From PALSA-505 sp963699015 (GTDB lineage: Bacteria > Actinomycetota > Actinomycetes > Streptosporangiales > Streptosporangiaceae): DNA of 64,000 bases. The stretch lies in the NCBI GenBank assembly GCA_963699015.1, contig CAVOSX010000002.1:1286628-1350627 (forward strand), in the 5' to 3' direction. A program made the translations under genes and the position numbers. The notes beneath the pieces are model-generated. The model did no database searches. It was not told the origin of the DNA and was given only the letters and a program-made list of their open reading frames with translations. Positions 59,114-64,000 of this stretch are shown here, piece after piece. Every line of letters starts with the position of its first letter. The stretch's first letter is position 1.

Positions 59114-59743
59114 CTAGGTAGCCGAACCGTTGCGCGGATCCTCTGTGAGCATTCGTTCATGAGCCCGCCAGTCAGCGCGGATCTCATTCCAGAACCGCTT
59201 GATCTGTGCGTCGTAGGTGATCTTGACGACAATGGTGGCAGCGGACCCAAGAATCACTCCCGGTAGTACCCAGCCGGGGAGAGGCAGGTTCTTGCGGCTG
59301 CGGCTGGCGATGAAGAGCATCAGCGGGATGTCCATGGCAGTTCGTACGGTGAAGAACCGCCGCGTCTGATAGCTCTCAGTCCAGCTACCGCTGGCGCACA
59401 TGTTGGCGATGATCTCGCAGTTGTGCCCGATCAGGTTGTAGGGCAGACGCGGCTGCAGTTTCAGCAGGAACTCAGCCCGTTCAACGATCTTCCATGGCTC
59501 GTCGGCAGGTGGGTGCCAGCCTGTGAACAGACTGCCATAGTCATGGCGGACAACTCTCGCGGTCCCGTCTTGCTCAAAGTCCCGAAGCGATACCGTGCTG
59601 ACGCCCACGCCACGCTTATTCGACAGGGTGACCCCGCTACCGAACTGGATCACGTGGTCGTCACTCACGTAGATGCCGTGATGGAAGTAGAGGGTCGGCC
59701 GCTGGACTTGGAGGTGGTCGCCGGCCTGGAACCTACCGCTCAT
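59114..59743 (-). CDS. LRAT-domain (NlpC/P60-like) membrane protein
   Basis: This 209-residue protein matches the LRAT/H-rev107 type circularly permuted papain-like fold: the histidines in YFHHGIYVSDDHVIQFG (His22 and His30) and the catalytic Cys109 in LIGHNCEIIANMCASG are in the expected order. A hydrophobic segment near the C-terminus (PGWVLPGVILGSAATIVVKI) should anchor the protein to the membrane. LRAT-fold enzymes transfer or remove acyl groups from lipids, and some bacterial members act on membranes or toxins. It is alone on the minus strand next to an IS110-family element. The low GC and codon use differ from neighbours, suggesting transfer. Confidence 0.85.
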   Translation of the reverse strand: MSGRFQAGDHLQVQRPTLYFHHGIYVSDDHVIQFGSGVTLSNKRGVGVSTVSLRDFEQDGTARVVRHDYGSLFTGWHPPADEPWKIVERAEFLLKLQPRLPYNLIGHNCEIIANMCASGSWTESYQTRRFFTVRTAMDIPLMLFIASRSRKNLPLPGWVLPGVILGSAATIVVKITYDAQIKRFWNEIRADWRAHERMLTEDPRNGSAT

Positions 59744-59825
59744 GCCATCCGACGCTACCTGGACCCAGCCATGCCCGGTCCGTGCACGTCCCCTGGAACC
59801 GCTGAACTTCCGCTTTTCAGCCTCT

Positions 59826-60054
59826 GATATCCCTGTGGTGACGCCCGTTCTGGGCGGAAAATTGGGTGTGGCTGCTGCCCGCTGACGCCGACTACTCCAT
59901 GATCTTCGAGGTCGATTTTCAGCCGGGTGCCGGGAGCCAGCCGTGGGCCCTTCAGTGTCGCCTTGAGCACGAGGATCAGTTTCCTCCAGTTGTCCCTATG
60001 ACTCCCGCGGGCAGCGGCTGCCTTCGATTCCAGTGATGGCAAGGGCGGGCCAGG
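59826..60054 (+). ncRNA. Candidate IS110 left-end noncoding region with bridge RNA
   Basis: IS110-group elements carry a structured bridge RNA in the noncoding end upstream of the transposase. The gap between the LRAT gene start (59743) and the transposase ATG contains the hairpin CGCCC-GTTCT-GGGCG (59842-59856) and further GC-rich pairings, and no coding frame with support. The RNA borders cannot be fixed without structural comparison. Confidence 0.35.
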
Positions 60055-61326
60055 ATGCTCACAGAGACGCAGGACAACGAAGAGATCATCGCGCGGGTCG
60101 CGGCGCTGGATATCGGCAAGGCCGAGCTGGTGTGCTGCGTGCGGGTCCCCGATGAGGACCGCCCGGGCCGGCGGCTGCAAGAAGTGGAGACGTACTCCAC
60201 GATGACCCGATCGCTGCTTTCCATGGCCGACCACCTGCGCTGCCTGGGGGTGTCCCGGGTGGTGATGGAGGCAACTAGCGACTACTGGAAACCGGTGTTC
60301 TACCTGCTGGAGGCGGCCGGGTTCGAGGCCTGGCTGGTGCACGCCCGTGACGTCAAGCACCTGCCCGGACGCCCGAAGACCGACAAGCTCGACGCTGTCT
60401 GGTTGTGCAAGGTCGCCGAGCGGCAGATGATCCGGCCGAGCTTCGTGCCGCCCCCCGTGTTCCGGCGGCTGCGCGATGTCACCCGCTACCGCGCCGACCT
60501 GGTGGCGGTGCGCACCGCGGAGAAGCAGCGGGCGGAGAAGCTGCTGGAGGACGCGCAGATCAAGCTGAGCGTGGTCGCCTCGGACATCTTCGGGGTCTCC
60601 GGCCGCCAGATGCTGGCGGCGCTGATCGGCGGCGAGCGCGACCCCAAAGCACTGGCGCAGATGGCGCGGGCCGCGATGCGCGGCAAGGTCACCGCATTGC
60701 AGGAGGCGTTCACCGGCTACTTCACCGACCACCACGCATTCTTGCTGCACCGGATGCTGGCGCGGGTCGATGCGATCGACGCCGACATCGCCGCGCTGGA
60801 CGGCAAGATCGAGGAGATGATCGCCGCTTTCGCCGCCGCCGCGGCGCAGCGCCTGGATGAGATCCCCGGCATCAACGCCACCGCAGCGTGCATGATCCTG
60901 GCCGAGATCGGGATCGACATGGGCCGGTTTCCCACCGCCGGGCACCTGGTCTCGTGGGCAAAGTTCGCCCCCGGAGTCAAGGAGTCTGCCGGGAAGAAGA
61001 AAGGCAAGAACACCACCGGGCACGGCAATTCCTATCTGGCGCGCGTGCTCGGCAACGCCGCCGTCTCCGCCGGCCGGACCGACACCTTCCTCGGAGAGCG
61101 GTACCGGCGCATCGCGCGCCGGCGCGGCAGAAAGAAGGCCGTGGTGGCCATCGGCCGGTCCATCCTGGTCATCATCTGGCACCTGCTCGCCGACCCCGAC
61201 GCCCGTTACATCGACCTCGGCAGCAACTTCTACGACGCCCGAATCAACCCAGAACGCCGCAGGCGCAACCACATCCGGCAGCTCGAAGCCCTCGGCTACA
61301 AGGTCACCCTCGAACGCGCGGCCTGA
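60055..61326 (+). mobile_element. IS110-family transposase
   Basis: This 423-residue recombinase has the RuvC-like DEDD site: Asp19 in ALDIGKAELV, Glu72 in VVMEATSDYW, and Asp110 and Asp113 in KTDKLDAVWL. The C-terminal transposase_20 domain has LDEIPGINATAACMILAEIG and NSYLARVLGNAAVSAGR, which contains the serine expected of the family. The gene is intact. IS110 elements lack terminal inverted repeats and insert through a bridge RNA in a noncoding end. It is next to a broken ABC exporter and near tRNA fragments. Confidence 0.95.
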
Positions 61327-61947
61327 CCACAGCGGCCAGACCAGCCCGGCTCCGCTGACGCTCCGCCGGGCGCTGCCGCGCGCCTGCTAACTCTCCGATT
61401 TTCGGATCAGGCGTAGCGGATCGCCAGCTCAGCCCAGTCAAGCAGGAGTGTTTGGCTGTCTGTGGCTGCGCCAGCCTGGCGTTGGCTGCCGACGTTGCCG
61501 TCACGGTTGCCGTCAATGACTCCCAGATCGGCAACCTGCGGTCACTCGCTTACTCGCTGCCGCGTGCAGGTACAGAGTTGATCACCCGGAGCGCCCGACC
61601 AGAGGGACCGGATTTACAGGCTATGACTCCTGCCGCTAATGCACTGATATGAGGTGCGCAGTCGCGAGCGTCCCGCGTCCTGGCGGCTCGCTTGTCCCAT
61701 GTATATCCCTTGCCGTGCGGCTCTATCTTGTGCCCCTGCTCTTCCCCAGTCCTCCTTGCGGCTGCTATCCCTCCGGGCGGCGCGGCATGGATGACTGGGG
61801 TCTCGGGAGCGCTCGTCCTCGCAGCTCTATGCAGGCAGATGCGGCGAGGCTACTCTTCCGCTATCAGTTCCCGCCGCTGAGCTCGTGACGGATTCGGCCG
61901 GAGTGGTCGTTTGAGATGAGCAGCTGGGGGGTCGGCGTGCGCAGGCA
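61327..61947. other. 0.62-kb region between the transposase and broken ABC genes
   Basis: The first part should be the right end of the IS110 element, with GC-rich pairings after the stop. No complete gene is supported. The minus strand between about 61500 and 61405 reads GNRDGNVGSQRQAG and ends in LLLDWAELAIRYA, which could be the tail of a lost gene, but no family was recognised. Confidence 0.45.
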
Positions 61948-61953
61948 GTGGCG

Positions 61954-62927
61954 ATGATTGCCCGTTCCGGCTGGCCAAGGACCGGCTCCGGTAGCGGCAC
62001 CGAGACGGTGATCGACGTCTCGGGTCTGCAGATGCGCTACGGCTCCTGTCGAGGCTGTCCGCGGTATCGATCTGCACGTCAGTCGAGGCGAGGTGTTCGC
62101 GTTCCTTGGCCCGAATGGCGCCGGGAAGACGACCACGGTGGAGATCCTCGAGGGATACCGGCGGCGGACCGGCGGCGAGGTCACCGTCCTCGGCCAGGAT
62201 CCCCGGCATGGCGGGCCGTCGTGGCGGGCCCGGATCGGGGTGGTCCTGCAGGAGTCCGAGCCTGAGCGGGACCTGACGGCGGCGGAGTGCCTGCGGCTGT
62301 ACGCGGGCTATTACCCGGCGCCCCGGGACGTCGGGGAGACGCTGGCGCTGGTGGGGCTGTCCGACCGGGCCGAGTTCCATGGCGAGTCGGCTCTCGGGCG
62401 GCCAGCGCCGCCGCCTGGACGTGGCGCTGGCGCTCATCGGCGACCCGGAGTTGTTGTTCCTCGACGAGCCCACGACCGGCTTCGACCCGTCAGCCCGGCG
62501 GGCTGCCTGGGACATGATCTCGGGGCTGCGCGCGCTTGGCGTGACGGTCTTCCTCACCACCCACTACATGGACGAGGCCGAGCATCTTGCCGATCGGGTG
62601 GCGGTCATCGCGCAGGGCCGGATCGTCGCGGAGGGCACCCCGGCGACGCTGGGCGGACGCGAGCACGCGGCGGCCGAGATCCGCTTCAGCCTGCCGCCGG
62701 GCAGCCACCGTCGATGAGCTGCCCGAGCCGGTTCGCTGCGCGCTCGCAGGCAAGGACGGCGACCAGATGCTGGCTCCGCGCCACGTCCCCCGTCTCGGTG
62801 CTCGGGACCGCTGATCCGCTGGGCCGAAACGAGGGGCGCCGACCTGGCCGACCTCGACGTGCGCCGGCCCAGCCTCGAAGACGTCTACCTGGCGCTCACC
62901 GACGCACAGACGGACGGCAGTCGATGA
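61954..62927 (+). pseudogene. ABC exporter ATP-binding protein (ABC-2 type), multiple frameshifts
   Basis: Joined across frames, the product is a DrrA/NatA-like ATPase. Walker A FLGPNGAGKTTTVEILEGY, the signature LSGGQRRRLDVALALIG, Walker B LLFLDEPTTGFDP and TTHYMDEAEHLADRV are all present, and the tail contains RRPSLEDVYLALTDAQ. They lie in different frames: changes are needed near 62048, 62392, 62702, 62772 and 62812. Since motifs are unaltered, the breaks are either sequencing errors or very recent. The stop overlaps the permease start (ATGA). Confidence 0.7.
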
Positions 62928-63756
62928 CGGCGCTCGTCTGGTTCCGTGCCTGCCGCCGACAGCATCCGGGCCCGCCCTGGTGGCGCGGCTGTCGCTCCAC
63001 CAGTTCCGCTACGACCTGCGCGCCTTCCTGCGCAACCGCCAGTCACGCTTCTTCACGCTGGTCCTGCCGGTGCTGTTCCTGGTCATCTTCGCCGTCCGTG
63101 TTCGGCGCAAGCAGCACCGTCAAGGTCACCGGCGGAAGCATCAACCGTCTCGGTCTACTACGTCCCTGGCATCATCACGCTCGGGATCATCGCGGCCGCG
63201 TTCGTCAACCTGGTGATCTCGGTGACCGCGCAGCGCGAATCCGGCGCGCTGAAGCGACGGCGGGCAACGCCGGTACCGGCCGCGGCGATCATCGCCGGGC
63301 GGGCCCTCACCGCGGTGGTCGTCGCGCTCGGCATCACCGCGGTGCTGCTGGCCGATCGGCTGGCTGTTCTTCAGGCGACCGTCCCCGGGCGCACCGCGCC
63401 CGCCCTGGTGGTGACCGTCATCGTCGGCGCGCTTTCGTTCTGCTGCCTCGGCTTCGCGCTGGCGTCGGTGATCCGCAACGAGGACGCCGCCCAGCCCATC
63501 ACCCAGGCGATCGATGCTGCCGCTCTACTTCATCTCCGGCGTGTTCGTGGCCGTCTCGACGCTGCCGCACTGGCTCGTCGATGTCGCCGACGTGTTCCCG
63601 GTCCGTCATCTGGCCGCGGCGCTGCTGACCGCCTACAACCCGCACACGACTGGCGCCGGGTTCGCCGGGACTGACCTGCTGATCGTGGCGCTGTGGGGTG
63701 TCGGAGGCCTCGCCTTCGCGCTGTGGCGGTTCAGCTGGCTGCCGCTCAGCAGCTGA
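62924..63756 (+). pseudogene. ABC-2 type permease, multiple frameshifts
   Basis: The reconstructed product reads MTALVWFRACRRQHPG, then LHQFRYDLRAFLRNRQSRFF, VFGASSTVKVTGGSIN, VYYVPGIITLGIIAAAFVNL, and LPLYFISGVFVAVSTLPHWL to the end WRFSWLPLSS. These pieces fall in changing frames, with shifts near 62972, 63095, 63147 and 63511. The order and topology (six hydrophobic segments, motif QRESGALKRRRATPV) fit an ABC-2 permease. It begins at an ATGA overlap with the ATPase gene and was surely its partner. Confidence 0.7.
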
Positions 63757-63793
63757 CCAGGCGGAGAACCTGATTTCGAAAAGGAGAGGCGTC

Positions 63794-63970
63794 ATGGCAA
63801 GAGAAGTCGAGACACAGACCGGACGCTGTGCCGGACTCACGGAACCGTCCAGGCGACCAGGGAAATCCCCACGATGGGATTCCCCTTCGTCTATCTTCGC
63901 GGTCGCCCGCGCGATGGCCAGGCGGCGACCATTCCGGTGCCCGAACTGCGGAGAGCCAGTGACCCTCTAG
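63794..63970 (+). CDS. Small zinc-ribbon-like protein of unknown function
   Basis: This 58-residue basic protein starts at ATG 63794 behind a very good ribosome-binding site (AAAAGGAGAGG). The C-terminus RRRPFRCPNCGEPVTL contains a CX2C pair typical of half a zinc ribbon, which would need a partner or dimer. The N-terminal part is polar without clear structure. No function can be given. It follows the broken ABC permease by 37 bases and might be in the same transcript. Confidence 0.55.
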   Translation: MAREVETQTGRCAGLTEPSRRPGKSPRWDSPSSIFAVARAMARRRPFRCPNCGEPVTL

Positions 63971-64000
63971 CGCGTCATCCGTGTCCGGACCATCTAATCC

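Noticed and set aside
61405..61500. Possible recombinase C-terminus ending LLLDWAELAIRYA on the minus strand
   Set aside because: The fragment is too short and lacks the catalytic Arg-His-Arg-Tyr pattern, so an integrase cannot be claimed.

Overview
The window is high-GC DNA with GC-rich third codon positions, many GTG starts and densely overlapping ATGA/GTGA/TGATG gene junctions. Together with a mycothiol-dependent-isomerase-type protein, PadR/DeoR/GntR/TetR regulators, a Tat-exported binding lipoprotein and a sugar ABC transporter without its own ATPase, this points to a soil actinomycete (Actinobacteria). The species cannot be fixed from the sequence. Two secreted peptidases of acid-acting families (a G1-like protein and a sedolisin) would fit an acidic habitat, but that is inference.

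Layout. 1-5.5 kb: purine catabolism: the end of a xanthine-dehydrogenase FAD subunit, the 2Fe-2S subunit, an 8-oxoguanine-deaminase-like amidohydrolase and the molybdenum subunit, converging on hydroxyisourate hydrolase and a frame-broken OHCU decarboxylase. 5.5-8.6 kb: a ParA/ribbon-helix-helix pair, a nested palindrome, a cluster of DnaA-box-like 9-mers beside an AT-rich stretch, and an unknown zinc-ribbon protein, which looks like a partition/replication module. 9.4-12.6 kb: a broken SDR, an enolase-superfamily enzyme and a Ser/Cys-type proline-racemase-family enzyme, probably for hydroxyproline-like compounds. 12.7-26.3 kb: accessory genes: cold-shock protein, STAS protein, MFS exporter, small ABM-like proteins, TetR and a fatty-acid desaturase, several secreted proteins. 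26.4-32.7 kb: a compact PadR-ABC operon with a clear double operator. 33-40.5 kb: sugar utilisation: secreted GH31 glycosidase, binding protein, two permeases, SIS isomerase, divergent DeoR. 40.5-43.1 kb: YjbR-like protein, dodecin, MOSC-oxidoreductase fusion.

43.2-55.3 kb is the most interesting part: a GntR/UTRA regulator with its own operator, a single 706-residue polypeptide joining a PfkB-type sugar kinase to a SIS-domain isomerase/deglycase, a complete five-gene peptide-type ABC importer, then allantoinase, an Asp/Glu/hydantoin-racemase-family protein that lacks one catalytic Cys, and an allantoicase with a vestigial OHCU-decarboxylase-like tail. The regulator-kinase-SIS-importer combination resembles fructosamine (Amadori) catabolism, here joined in line to ureide degradation. 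The upper half of the urate-to-allantoin route lies about 47 kb upstream in the same window.

55.3-64 kb looks like a mobile or decaying zone: two 3'-half tRNA-Tyr fragments in the same orientation (candidate attachment sites), an alpha/beta hydrolase between them, a truncated reading frame, a LRAT-fold protein, an IS110-family transposase, and an ABC-2 exporter pair broken by about nine frameshifts although its motifs are intact. Frameshifts also break uraD, the SDR and a secreted protein, so indel errors in the sequence must be considered throughout.
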